Shown one piece after another: positions 1 through 9,300 of a DNA stretch of 40,392 bases (the first letter of the stretch is position 1; the number at the start of each line of letters is the position of its first letter). The stretch spans positions 1-40,392 of the forward strand of contig PLYJ01000064.1 of the NCBI GenBank assembly GCA_003151745.1, written 5' to 3'. Made by a program: the position numbers and the translations under genes. A model generated the notes under the pieces. The model ran no database searches and was not told where the DNA came from. It was given only the letters and a program-made list of their open reading frames with translations. Origin of the DNA: Bacteroidota bacterium (GTDB lineage: Bacteria; Bacteroidota; Bacteroidia; AKYH767-A; 2013-40CM-41-45).

Positions 1-186
1 AAGCTATTTCAGGAAGGGACAATATATTTGAATTCATTTCAAATTATTTCATCAAACATAGATTCTTATGTTCTTTTAATAAAGAACAATGATGATCCGG
101 TTAAAAAGAAGACATTTTCAGCGCTACGGCTTTTGCATGCAGAAAATATGAAACAAAAGCACTATAAAATCAAAAATCAATTTTAA
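1..186 (+). CDS. C-terminal fragment of an unidentified protein (5' end outside window)
   Basis: The reading frame is open from the first base and ends at TAA 184-186, giving 61 residues. The fragment starts KLFQEGTIYLNSF, has one short hydrophobic stretch (SYVLLI) and ends in a lysine-rich tail (MKQKHYKIKNQF). It is too short for me to assign a family. It lies on the same strand as the polysaccharide export genes and stops 48 nt before the Wzm start, so it may be the preceding gene of the locus. That is inferred from position only. A chance open frame of this length is also possible in AT-rich DNA. Confidence 0.4.
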   Translation, partial: KLFQEGTIYLNSFQIISSNIDSYVLLIKNNDDPVKKKTFSALRLLHAENMKQKHYKIKNQF

Positions 187-203
187 AATATCTCCTTAAT
201 CTG

Positions 204-211
204 TACCTTTG
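204..211 (+). promoter_or_regulatory. candidate Bacteroidota -7 promoter element (TACCTTTG) for wzm
   Basis: TACCTTTG fits the Bacteroidota -7 consensus TAnnTTTG and lies 23 nt before the TTG start at 235. I see no clear TTG -33 element at the expected distance, so only half the promoter is supported. It follows the stop codon at 186, so it could start the exporter operon. Confidence 0.4.
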
Positions 212-234
212 CTAACATTAATAATGCTGATCCT

Positions 235-1056
235 TTGATTGAATACGAGATAAAGCCCAAAAGTAAATTTAGTATCAACCTTCGTGAATTGTGGGAGTAC
301 CGCGAGCTATTTTATATCTTCACTTGGCGTGACATTAAAATAAAATACAAGCAAACTATTTTGGGTTTTCTTTGGGCAATATTGCAACCCTTTCTGATGA
401 TGGTTGTTTTTACAGTATTCTTTGACAAGATGCTTCACGTACCTACTGATCAGAACATTCCGTATCCCATTTTTGTTTTTGCAGGACTCATGTTGTGGAA
501 TATTTTCTCTAACGGACTTACGGGTGCGGCGAATAGCATGTTAAGTAATGCCAATATCATCAAAAAAATTTATTTCCCACGATTAATCATCCCTTTCTCC
601 GCTATTCTGATCCCGCTTTTTGACTTCCTGGTATCGTTTATTATATATATTGGTCTGCTGATTTATTACCATTTCGCAATAAGCTGGATAATCATTGTTT
701 ATTTGCCACTCAGTTTACTGCTTACGGTAATGAGCTCATTTGGTCTTGGGGCTTTCATTGCAGCAGTTAATGTTAAATACCGTGATTTTAAATATATCGT
801 ACCCTTTGCAATACAGCTATTACTTTTCCTCACTCCGGTCATTTATTCAATTTCCATTGCGAAAGCAGTTTGGCTTCAGGAATTGCTTTCTCTCAACCCA
901 ATGATGGGGGCAATACATCTTATGCGGTGTTGCATTACAGGAACCACGGCTGATCTGGTATTAGTAATGAAATCAACAATAGGATCTGTTATTCTTTTTT
1001 TCTTCGGGATCTATTATTTTCAGAAAACAGAATATTATTTTGCTGATCTTGCCTGA
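235..1056 (+). CDS. wzm: ABC-2 type polysaccharide export permease (Wzm/RfbA-like)
   Basis: This 273-residue membrane protein is the channel half of an ABC exporter that moves finished O-antigen or capsule-type glycan across the inner membrane. It has the family layout: a cytoplasmic N-terminus with the amphipathic RDIKIKYKQT motif (about residues 33-42), then about six hydrophobic segments, and a late PVIYSISIA/LNPMMGAIHLMR segment typical of ABC-2 permeases. The length is usual for Wzm. The start is a TTG; no in-frame ATG occurs before residue 55, which would remove the first membrane segment, so the TTG is preferred. The partner ATPase begins 2 nt after the stop. Family call is confident; the exported glycan is unknown. 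Confidence 0.9.
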   Translation: MIEYEIKPKSKFSINLRELWEYRELFYIFTWRDIKIKYKQTILGFLWAILQPFLMMVVFTVFFDKMLHVPTDQNIPYPIFVFAGLMLWNIFSNGLTGAANSMLSNANIIKKIYFPRLIIPFSAILIPLFDFLVSFIIYIGLLIYYHFAISWIIIVYLPLSLLLTVMSSFGLGAFIAAVNVKYRDFKYIVPFAIQLLLFLTPVIYSISIAKAVWLQELLSLNPMMGAIHLMRCCITGTTADLVLVMKSTIGSVILFFFGIYYFQKTEYYFADLA

Positions 1057-1058
1057 AC

Positions 1059-2270
1059 ATGAAACTGATACTTGAAATAAATGAAATTTCGAAAAAGTTT
1101 CGAATCCATCACGAACATCAACCCTACCTGAGTTTACGCGATTCCATTGCTTCTGTGTTTCGAAACAGATCAAAGAATGAAGATGAGGATTTCTGGGCTT
1201 TAAAAAATGTTAGTTTCACGGTCGAGCAGGGAGAGTCTATTGGAATTATCGGAAAGAACGGGGCAGGGAAATCAACCTTGTTAAAAATACTTTCAAAAAT
1301 TACCCCGCCTACTTCAGGAAAAATAATTTCACGAGGCAGAATAGCCAGCCTGCTTGAAGTGGGCACAGGCTTTCATGGTGAACTGTCAGGGAGAGAAAAT
1401 ATTTTTCTTAACGGCGCTATTCTTGGGATGAAGCGCAAGGAAATTGAAAGGAAATTTGATGAGATTGTTGACTTTTCGGGGGTTGAGAAATTTATTGATA
1501 CACCAATAAAGCATTATTCCAGCGGAATGCAGCTGCGTCTGGCATTTGCCGTAGCTGCCTTTCTTGAACCGGAGATTCTAATTATTGATGAAGTGTTGGC
1601 TGTGGGTGATGCAGAGTTTCAGAAAAAGTGCATGGGCAAGATGGATGAAGTGAGCAAAAGCGGAAGGACTGTTTTATTTGTGAGTCATAATCTTTCGCAG
1701 ATGCAATCGTTTTGCCCGAAGTGCATATTGCTTGACGGCGGAGAACTGATTTTGATGTCTGATGCTGACGAGGTGATTTCCCGTTACATGGAAAGCACCA
1801 TAAATATCATAGAAACTGATTTGGCTAATTTCAGCCGGGTGGGATATAAACATGAATCCTTTAGTTTTAAAAAGATCAATATTAATAATGCAAATAAAAT
1901 TTATGAAAATGAAGCTCTTGAAGTGGAACTAACTTTCTTTTGCAAAGAATCAATTGAAGGGCTCATGATTGGGGTGTCTGTAAAAGATATGTTTAACAAT
2001 AATCTTATTGAATGCCGTTCAGGCAATAATCCCCCGATAGCGCATGATATAGGTGATAATAAAATCAGACTTTGTTTTAATCCCAGGCTCAAAGCCGGAG
2101 TTTATAATATTCATATTGGTGCAAAATCCCCAAAGTCAAGTCTGGACTACATTCCCAATGTTGCAAGAATACATATTTTGAATAAGGAGAATAACAATGG
2201 AGCGTTAAATGAAAGCGTTAGACATTCTAACGGGATTATAATTACCCCTGCTGAGTGGAAAATGATGTAA
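1059..2270 (+). CDS. wzt: ABC exporter ATPase with C-terminal glycan-binding domain (Wzt-like)
   Basis: This 403-residue protein powers the Wzm channel. The ATPase half carries Walker A GKNGAGKST (65-73), the signature YSSGMQ (153-158) and Walker B ILIIDE (173-178), followed by the switch His in FVSHNLSQ. From about residue 250 to 395 there is a second, beta-rich domain resembling the Wzt C-terminal domain. In known systems that domain recognises the modified non-reducing end of the glycan before export. Its presence suggests export of a fully polymerised, end-capped chain rather than a Wzx/Wzy route; no wzx or wzy is seen in the window. It lies 2 nt downstream of wzm and 10 nt upstream of an acyltransferase. 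Confidence 0.92.
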   Translation: MKLILEINEISKKFRIHHEHQPYLSLRDSIASVFRNRSKNEDEDFWALKNVSFTVEQGESIGIIGKNGAGKSTLLKILSKITPPTSGKIISRGRIASLLEVGTGFHGELSGRENIFLNGAILGMKRKEIERKFDEIVDFSGVEKFIDTPIKHYSSGMQLRLAFAVAAFLEPEILIIDEVLAVGDAEFQKKCMGKMDEVSKSGRTVLFVSHNLSQMQSFCPKCILLDGGELILMSDADEVISRYMESTINIIETDLANFSRVGYKHESFSFKKININNANKIYENEALEVELTFFCKESIEGLMIGVSVKDMFNNNLIECRSGNNPPIAHDIGDNKIRLCFNPRLKAGVYNIHIGAKSPKSSLDYIPNVARIHILNKENNNGALNESVRHSNGIIITPAEWKMM

Positions 2271-2280
2271 AAAAAACAAT

Positions 2281-2943
2281 ATGAGTTTCTTTCATAAAAT
2301 TATTCTGAATATAAAGACGCTTAGAGCAGTACTTGGTGACAAAAAAGATGAACTGGAACGAATTAAAGTTTCATCTGAAAGGCAAATTAAAGGCAGCTAT
2401 AGAATTTACGGGGACAGTTCCGCAGATACTGCAGAGATCGGTAAATATTCATACGTTGCATTAAATTCAGTTATCAGGAATTGCAAAATCGGGAAGTTTT
2501 GTTCCATAGGACCCCATGTGGTCATTGGTTATGGAAATCATCCCACCCGGTTTATCAGCACGAGCCCTGCATTTTATTTAAAGGATAATATTGCAGGAGT
2601 TACTTTTACAGATAAGGATTTGTTTGAAAGCAGTAAAGAAGTTATTATTGAAAACGATGTCTGGATTGGAGCAAATGTTTATATTAAAAATGGAGTAGTA
2701 GTTGGAAATGGAGCAATAATAGGTGCCGGAGCCGTTGTTGTTGACAATGTTCCTGATTATGCAATTGTCGGAGGCATTCCGGCAAAGATCATTAAGTATC
2801 GTTTTGAAAACAATATCATTCAGTCATTATTAAAAATAAAATGGTGGGACTGGGACGAAAAAAAATTAAAGCAGACGCACCATTTTTTTGTTTCTGAAGA
2901 CGTTGAAAGTTTCATTAACTGGGTAAATACTGTCGTGAAATAA
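2281..2943 (+). CDS. hexapeptide-repeat acyltransferase (XAT/CatB-like left-handed beta-helix)
   Basis: The 220-residue protein has repeated hexapeptide turns (IGKYSYV, IGKFCSIG, VWIGANVYI, IGAGAVVV) forming a left-handed beta-helix. It has the loop GNHPTRFISTSP, whose histidine matches the catalytic histidine of xenobiotic/antibiotic acetyltransferases, and the usual C-terminal KWWDWDEKKL. The family transfers acetyl from acetyl-CoA to a hydroxyl. Next to Wzm/Wzt, its likely target is a sugar of the exported glycan or its precursor. That is inferred from context; the substrate is not readable. It starts 10 nt after wzt, so co-transcription is likely. Confidence 0.85.
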   Translation: MSFFHKIILNIKTLRAVLGDKKDELERIKVSSERQIKGSYRIYGDSSADTAEIGKYSYVALNSVIRNCKIGKFCSIGPHVVIGYGNHPTRFISTSPAFYLKDNIAGVTFTDKDLFESSKEVIIENDVWIGANVYIKNGVVVGNGAIIGAGAVVVDNVPDYAIVGGIPAKIIKYRFENNIIQSLLKIKWWDWDEKKLKQTHHFFVSEDVESFINWVNTVVK

Positions 2944-2988
2944 TAGTACGTTGTATTTATCCTGATTATATATAAATTAATCCGGCAG

Positions 2989-3687
2989 ATGAAATTTTTA
3001 ATAAAAAGCATTTTCAATTTGTTTGGATTAAAGGTTGTACGGCTTAACCCTCCCAAAGAAGAATCATATACTCTCACTGTGAATGATCCGATTGAATTCA
3101 ACCAAAAAGAAAATTTGAAATCGCTTTATAAGGATGAAAACAATTTAAATTTTCATCATTTCAGTGAGGAGAGAAATAATTTTTACAAGGAGATATTAAG
3201 CTGCATAAGTGCGAAGAACATACTTCTTTCAAATAAAAATATTGCAGACATCGGTTGCGGTACCGGGCATTTGCTTTTTAATATAGCTAAAAGCTATAAT
3301 CCGGGAAATTTAGTTGGCTATGAATACATTGACGAGCCTTTGCAAATTGCAAGAAAACTTGTTCCCGGGGCAGCGTTTATTGAATATGATATCTATCAAA
3401 AGAATGAAAAACAATTTGACATTGTTTTTTGCACGGAAGTTTTAGAGTATTTATTATATCCGTGGAGAGCGTTGCTTAATATTTCAGAAATGATTGTGCC
3501 AGGTGGATTTTTAATTTTAACTGTACCTGACGGACGGGCAGATCAATGGAAAGGGCATATAAACTTTTGGAGTGCGGAAAGCTGGAGAATATTTTTAGAG
3601 CAACACCTTCCTTCGAAAAGCTTTGAAATACAACACACTTTTTTAAGCGGGAATATATTACTGGGAGTCATTAAAAGAATGAATTGA
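2989..3687 (+). CDS. class I SAM-dependent methyltransferase
   Basis: This is a 232-residue protein. The SAM-binding motif I is IADIGCGTGHLLF (about residues 85-97). An acidic residue follows strand 2 (GYEYID), and the post-motif region FDIVFCTEVLEYLLYPWRAL and GGFLILTVPDG are typical of the Methyltransf_11/23 type. It probably methylates a sugar or a glycan end. Methylation of the terminal residue is a known chain-stop signal read by Wzt C-terminal domains, which would fit its place beside wzt, but this is inference. The gap to the acyltransferase is 45 nt. A weak hairpin/T-run lies downstream at 3748. Confidence 0.8.
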   Translation: MKFLIKSIFNLFGLKVVRLNPPKEESYTLTVNDPIEFNQKENLKSLYKDENNLNFHHFSEERNNFYKEILSCISAKNILLSNKNIADIGCGTGHLLFNIAKSYNPGNLVGYEYIDEPLQIARKLVPGAAFIEYDIYQKNEKQFDIVFCTEVLEYLLYPWRALLNISEMIVPGGFLILTVPDGRADQWKGHINFWSAESWRIFLEQHLPSKSFEIQHTFLSGNILLGVIKRMN

Positions 3688-3747
3688 ATCTAAAATATTG
3701 AAGCGATGGAGAATATATAAAGTAGTTTTGGATAAAGCTCCTGTCTT

Positions 3748-3771
3748 GAAGAAGGGGAATATCTTCTTTTT
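3748..3771 (+). terminator. weak candidate intrinsic terminator
   Basis: GAAGA and TCTTC can pair around a 9-nt loop and are followed by five T residues. The stem is short and AT-rich, so this is weak. Its position, between the methyltransferase and the promoter-like element at 3803, fits a break between two transcription units. Confidence 0.28.
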
Positions 3772-3802
3772 GTTCGCTAAGGGTAAAGCAATATCTAATG
3801 TT

Positions 3803-3810
3803 TAACTTTG
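3803..3810 (+). promoter_or_regulatory. candidate -7 promoter element (TAACTTTG)
   Basis: An exact match to TAnnTTTG lies 29 nt before the ATG at 3840. It follows a 152-nt gap and a possible terminator, so it likely starts a second unit of the polysaccharide locus. No well-spaced -33 TTG is visible. Confidence 0.45.
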
Positions 3811-3839
3811 CATATTGTTCCAAATTTTAAGATGTAGAG

Positions 3840-4778
3840 ATGAGTTTAAAAAGCGCGCTTCAATGGCGTAAACTATATTACAAGGATCAATTTTATAAAT
3901 TAGTAAACTACCTCCTGCGCTTTTATGAAATATTTGGGAAAGAAGAAATTAAATCTGTTTCAGTAGTTGTAGTCGGCAGAAATGATAATTACGGTGGCGA
4001 TTTTTCTAAACGATTGCAAGTTACGCTCGACTGGAATCTTAGCCATCTTCCAAATCCTGAATTGATTTATGTTGAATGGAATCCTTTGTCAGACAGGCCA
4101 AGCGACTGTACATGGATCAGTGAACGATACAAAAACAGTAAATGCTTTATTGTTCCGAATGAAATTCATAAAGTCATAGCTCATGATCCTGAAAAAATGA
4201 AAGTCATGGAGTATTTTGCCAAAAACCTTGGGATAAGAAAGGCTTCATCTGATTGGATTATTTTGACTAATGCAGATGTCCTTATCGGACCTGATATGAT
4301 CGGAAATATTAAATCGCTTAATAAAGACTTTATTTATGGCGGACATTATGTGAATATACTGTGGGACGGGGATGCAATAGATGAATATTATTTTAAGGAC
4401 AAAAAAATTGTAAAAAATTCTTTTTCTGCATACCTGACCTTTCAGTCAACTGTTGGAAATTTTATTTTGACCAATAAAAAAAACTGGATGACATCAACCG
4501 GGTACGATGAAAATTTAAATAAATCAAGAGCTGGAGTAGATACAAACGGATACCTTCAGCTAAAAAAATTAAATTTAATAACAAGGATAATTGGCCATCA
4601 TTTTCACCTGGATCATCCAGAGTCAATAATTAATGTGGCAAACCTGGAAAGTCATGGGGATCGAAGCCAGATGATTGATAACAGGAACATCCCTTATAAA
4701 AATAGGGAATACTGGGGATTAGCAGACTATCCCTTAAAACAAATTTCAGAGAAAATATGGGAACTACAAGCAATTTAA
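3840..4778 (+). CDS. GT-A type glycosyltransferase-like protein
   Basis: The 312-residue protein resembles GT2/galactosyltransferase-like enzymes. A first beta strand VSVVVVGRNDN begins near residue 40. The central SSDWIILTNADVLIGPDMI has NAD in the place of the usual DxD metal/nucleotide-sugar motif. There is no signal peptide or clear membrane segment, so it should act in the cytoplasm. It probably adds a sugar during assembly of the exported glycan; donor and acceptor are unknown. Its 3' end overlaps the next gene by 22 nt, implying translational coupling. The NAD rather than DxD motif makes it an atypical member, and activity is not certain. Confidence 0.7.
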   Translation: MSLKSALQWRKLYYKDQFYKLVNYLLRFYEIFGKEEIKSVSVVVVGRNDNYGGDFSKRLQVTLDWNLSHLPNPELIYVEWNPLSDRPSDCTWISERYKNSKCFIVPNEIHKVIAHDPEKMKVMEYFAKNLGIRKASSDWIILTNADVLIGPDMIGNIKSLNKDFIYGGHYVNILWDGDAIDEYYFKDKKIVKNSFSAYLTFQSTVGNFILTNKKNWMTSTGYDENLNKSRAGVDTNGYLQLKKLNLITRIIGHHFHLDHPESIINVANLESHGDRSQMIDNRNIPYKNREYWGLADYPLKQISEKIWELQAI

Positions 4779-5566
4779 TTCTTGGCGGTTCAGGACTGGT
4801 TGGAAAGGAGTTGCAAAAACAACTCCGTCAAGATGGCGAACAGGTTATTAACCTTGATATAAAGGAAGGGATAGATTTGCGAACATATTCGATGGAAGAA
4901 TATGCAGATATAGATTATGTTTGGTTTCTTGCATGGGATAGCGGCGGAGCAAAATATCTGACGAATGAAAAGAATTTTTTAAATATTTACAAAAACAATG
5001 TGCAATTGTGCAATACTATTTTTTCATTTATAGAAAAGTATAATAAACCTTTTTTGTTTACCTCCAGTCAGCTCGCTGCAAGTGATAATCCGTATGGTTT
5101 AACAAAATTATTTGGAGAAAAATGGGGTACGCTGCTTGGAGGAAAAATAGTAAGAATGTGGAATGTATATGGATGGGAAGAGCCGGATGAACGATCGCAT
5201 GTTATTCCAGACCTCGTTATCCAGGCATTAATAAATAAAAAAATTGAATTAATGACTTCAGGAGAGGAGAGGCGACAATTTATTTTTGTTGAAGATTGTG
5301 TGAAGAATCTCATTCGTATCCGAAAGATGGATGGAATTAATTTTTCTTTAACGAATGGAAAATGGATGAAAATCAAAGAAGTGGCAACCGCCATTGCATC
5401 ACACTTAAAAATTGAAATCCAATTGGGTAAAGAAAGGGGTTATGAAAATCTTATTGAGCCGGATAATTTACTTTTAAAACAATTTACTTTTCAATATTCA
5501 TTACAGGACGGCATTAATGAAATCATAAAATCTGCTAATGCTTTTAGCAAACAATACAAAACATAA
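4757..5566 (+). CDS. NAD(P)-dependent sugar epimerase/dehydratase (extended SDR)
   Basis: The 269-residue protein begins with the Rossmann fingerprint GGSGLVG (residues 10-16). It carries the SDR triad elements: Ser in FTSSQLAAS and YGLTK as the YxxxK motif. RQFIFVEDCVKNLIRI is the typical region near the C-terminus of sugar-nucleotide epimerases/dehydratases. It probably converts an NDP-sugar used by the neighbouring transferases; the exact reaction cannot be told. The ATG lies inside the last codons of the upstream transferase (22-nt overlap) and is the only start that keeps the complete Rossmann motif with a normal N-terminus. Confidence 0.85.
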   Translation: MGTTSNLILGGSGLVGKELQKQLRQDGEQVINLDIKEGIDLRTYSMEEYADIDYVWFLAWDSGGAKYLTNEKNFLNIYKNNVQLCNTIFSFIEKYNKPFLFTSSQLAASDNPYGLTKLFGEKWGTLLGGKIVRMWNVYGWEEPDERSHVIPDLVIQALINKKIELMTSGEERRQFIFVEDCVKNLIRIRKMDGINFSLTNGKWMKIKEVATAIASHLKIEIQLGKERGYENLIEPDNLLLKQFTFQYSLQDGINEIIKSANAFSKQYKT

Positions 5567-5643
5567 TCATGAACTGAGTGGTAGGCCAAGGAACATGAAG
5601 AATTATAAGACGAATTTTTTAGCTGAAAACCAGACTCTCCGAA

Positions 5644-6261
5644 GTGAATACATCTTTTTTAAATAGCATTAGAAGATACCGATGGTATCTGCTTGGAAGA
5701 CTCAGGATAAAAAAGGAAATAAAAAGCAAATCGTCAGCAGGAAAATTAAAAATTATTTTAGGCGCAGGACCAACTGAATATGAAGGCTGCATTTCAACTG
5801 ACATTCCGCACTTTGATATTTTAAAAGAAGATGACTGGCAATTCTTTTTTAGTAAGTATCAAATAAACAACATACTTATTGAGCACGTTCTCGAACATTT
5901 GACAAAGGAGCAAGTCATGCGGGTTTTATCATTATCATATAAATATCTGAAACCGCATGGCTGTTTAAGAATAGCTGTGCCCGACGGTTATCATCCCGAT
6001 CCTGAATATATAAAGCTTATCGCCCCGCCGTCTGATGGTCACCAATCCATCTGGAATATTGATACCATTCAAAACATTTGTACTGATAACGGCTTCAGCA
6101 CTGAACCTTTAGAATACTATACCGCTAAAGGGATATTTACATTTAAAGATTTTGATTTCGCCAACGGTAACATCATCAGAAGCAGAACAAAAGGATTCCA
6201 GTCTGAAAATCACCCTCTCTACTCTTCTCTCATTGTGGATGCTTACAAGAAAAGCAATTGA
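5644..6261 (+). CDS. predicted SAM-dependent methyltransferase (COG4627-like)
   Basis: This 205-residue protein has a compact methyltransferase core. LKIILGAGPTEYEGCISTDI replaces the usual GxGxG loop, followed by ILIEHVLEHLTKEQ and LKPHGCLRIAVPDGYHP. That pattern is typical of small predicted methyltransferases found in polysaccharide clusters. The GTG start at 5644 is the only usable start after the in-frame TAG at 5620-5622, apart from CTG 5623. A 23-codon frame from ATG 5595 overlaps it in another frame, so a frameshift near the T-run at about 5653-5660 cannot be excluded. It closes this plus-strand block; the next gene runs in the opposite direction. Confidence 0.7.
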   Translation: MNTSFLNSIRRYRWYLLGRLRIKKEIKSKSSAGKLKIILGAGPTEYEGCISTDIPHFDILKEDDWQFFFSKYQINNILIEHVLEHLTKEQVMRVLSLSYKYLKPHGCLRIAVPDGYHPDPEYIKLIAPPSDGHQSIWNIDTIQNICTDNGFSTEPLEYYTAKGIFTFKDFDFANGNIIRSRTKGFQSENHPLYSSLIVDAYKKSN

Positions 6262-6302
6262 TTTGACTGTGTTTTCCGTCATTCGACTAAAACCGTTTTG
6301 AT

Positions 6303-9300
6303 TTATTTTTTCTCAGCAGCCTTCATGACAGCGTATATCAACACCTGATCCTGAAAAGTAAAGCGGCAAAAATAAATTTCGTTTTCTAACACAGCCGTGC
6401 TTGCCTGAAATGATGTTCCTCCTGCATTTGCATCACTATCATACAATACACTTACTTCCTGACCGATATTATCAAACAATTCTACTGTTACATGACCCTT
6501 GTAAGGAAGAATGAATTGCAATTGCAAAAGATCACTGAACGGATTAGGGTAGGGTTGGACAACAGTGAATTGATTGGTAAGAGTGGCGCATTTTTCATTA
6601 TTACCCGGGTTGTCATCTGTTTGACCGTCAGGATTCAGAGCGCTGATGCAATAATAGCTGACGCTTTGCTCAGGGCTCAATTGAAACGCTGCGGCAAAAT
6701 TATAGATAATTATTCCTTGCGGGCCGCTTGGCAAAGTGGTATTAACGTGTTCATCTATCGTAGTACCGCCCTGTATGGAAGCCTGCATGTCGTAGCTATT
6801 AATATCCCTTGTCCCGAGATTTACAACTTGCGCGCTTACTTTGAAAAGGTTGTTTTGGAGTTGATAAGAAATATTTGTCACTGCAATATCCAATCTTGGT
6901 TTAATAACATAAATTACCTTGCTTAGGCTGTCAATACAGCCTTGAGTGCTATATACAATTTGAGTGATGTTGAATTTGCCAGTATCCTGGTAAGTATGAG
7001 AAGGTGTAGAATCAGCAGAAGTTCCACCATCGCCGAATTCCCATAAGTACGCAGCTGCACCGCTTGAGAGATCATTAAAGTTAACATTGAGGGGAGGGCT
7101 GCCAAAGAGCGGGTTGTAATTAAAATTAGCTGTAGGTAATGGATATACATGAATTGTCTGAGTGACAGAGTTGGTGCATCCGCTGATTGTATCTGAGATT
7201 ACAGTTAGAGTTACTATATAATCCCCTGTATCCTTATAAATAGTCTGAGGAAACTGGACATTAGAACTATCTCCATTGCCAAATGTCCAGTTCCATTTTG
7301 TAATTGTACCTGAAGCAACATGACTGATATCCTGGAATGTATAAGGAGTATTAATGCAACCGGGAGCGACAACAAAATTGGCGACCGGATTTGGTTTCAC
7401 TTCAACAGATTTTGTGATGGAATTAACGCAACTGCTGTTGGATGTAACAGTAAGAGTAACGCTGTATATTCCCGGAAGAAAGTAATAATGCGAAGGTGAT
7501 TGAATGAAAGAAACTTCAGTATCACCAAACGACCAACTCCACAAGCTATCCAATGCCGGTAAGGAATCAAGGTTTGTGAATGGCATTTGCCCCTGTTCGC
7601 AGGTGGGCTTATATGTAAAGTTTGCCACTGACGCCGGGTTTACGGTAACTATTAAATTAGCGGTGTTCGAGCAGCCAAAAGTTGTGGTAACAATAAGAGA
7701 AACGGGATAGGTTCCGTTAACGTAATAAGTATGGGAGGGTGCTGAAACCACAGAACTATCATTGCTTCCGCTGGCAGGATCGCCGAAGTTCCATGAATAA
7801 GCACTTATAGCTCCATCAGCACTCGTGCTGGTATCGATGAACTGGAGCGGCGTGCTTGTGCAGCCTAAAGCAGTGGCAAATGCAGCAACGGGTATGCCAT
7901 GCACTGTATCGGAAGTTGCAAAAATATTGGTGCAGCCAATGCTATCCGTGATGATAAGACTTACCGAATATATTGCTGCAGAATCGTAATAGTGAGCAGG
8001 GTTGACAAGATTTGAAGTATCCCCGTCGCCAAAATCCCAGTGCCATGCTTTTATAATTGTTCCCAGTGCGGGAGTTGACATATCTGTGAATCGTGTGCTG
8101 TCGCCCAAACAAGAAGCGGTGAAAATAAAAGCTGCAGTAGGGCTTGGAACGACAGTGAGGTGCTTAGAAGTAAAGGCGCTACAGCTTGTTTGGGAATAAA
8201 CCGTTAGGACGATATCATAAGAACCGGGTATTACATAAGAATGTGACGGATTTTTAATAAAAGAAGTGTCGGTATCTCCAAAGTCCCAATGCCAGGCATA
8301 AATAGTATCTCCTAAAACAGTGCTTGTGTCAGTGAGATTGATAGCATTGCCTTCACAAATAGTAGAAGGCGCGAAACTGAACCCCGGAACCGGAACATTG
8401 TTTATTTTAATGGGTACAGTGCTTGTATCACGACAACCGTTTGTTGATGTTGCTACAAGAGAAACTGTATATGTTGCAACGGAAGGGGGATATGCATGCG
8501 ACGGGTTCTGAAACGAAGACGTACCTGCATCACCAAAATTCCATGACCATGAATTGATGGTTCCGCTGCTTGTGTCAGTGAAAAAAGCGCTTCCGACAAC
8601 ACAGGTATTGGTGATCCTGAAGCCGGCTTTGGGCGCATCTAAGATTGTAAGACTCGAATCATAAGAAGATGAACAGTTGTTATTGGAAGTTACTGTAAGC
8701 GTAACATCGTAGCTGCCACCAACGGGGTATTCATAAACCGGATTTTGAAGAGTGGAAGTATCGTTGTTACCGAAATTCCACTTCCAACTAACAGTGGTAT
8801 TGCCAAAGCCTATCGTAGAACTATCGGTAAACAATACAGACACATTAGAGCACCCTCCAATAGCAGCAAAATTCGCTACAGGTATTGCGCCGATAATGAC
8901 AGTATCGGTGTGCACTACATTGCAGCCTGTACTTCCTGAAAGGGTAAGCGAAACGACATATTTACCCGGTGATGCATATTTATGAGTTGGATTGAGGGTG
9001 GAAGCTGTTGTTGAATCACCGAAGTTCCATAAACGCCCTGTAATGGTTCCCTGGTTGAAAAAGGATGAATCATTAAATAAGGTAGTATCATTAAAGCAGG
9101 TGTTTTGAAAGCTGAAATTTGCAGTAGGCGCAGAAGTTACGTTTATTGAATCAGAGAAATAATTTACATTTCCTGAACTGTCCGTTGCAGAAAGAGAAAT
9201 TATATACGTGCCTCCACTATCATATTCTACTACCGGATTTTTTTGAGTACTTGTCTGAGGTACGGCGCTGCATGGAGACTCATATTTAACCTTACTGAAT

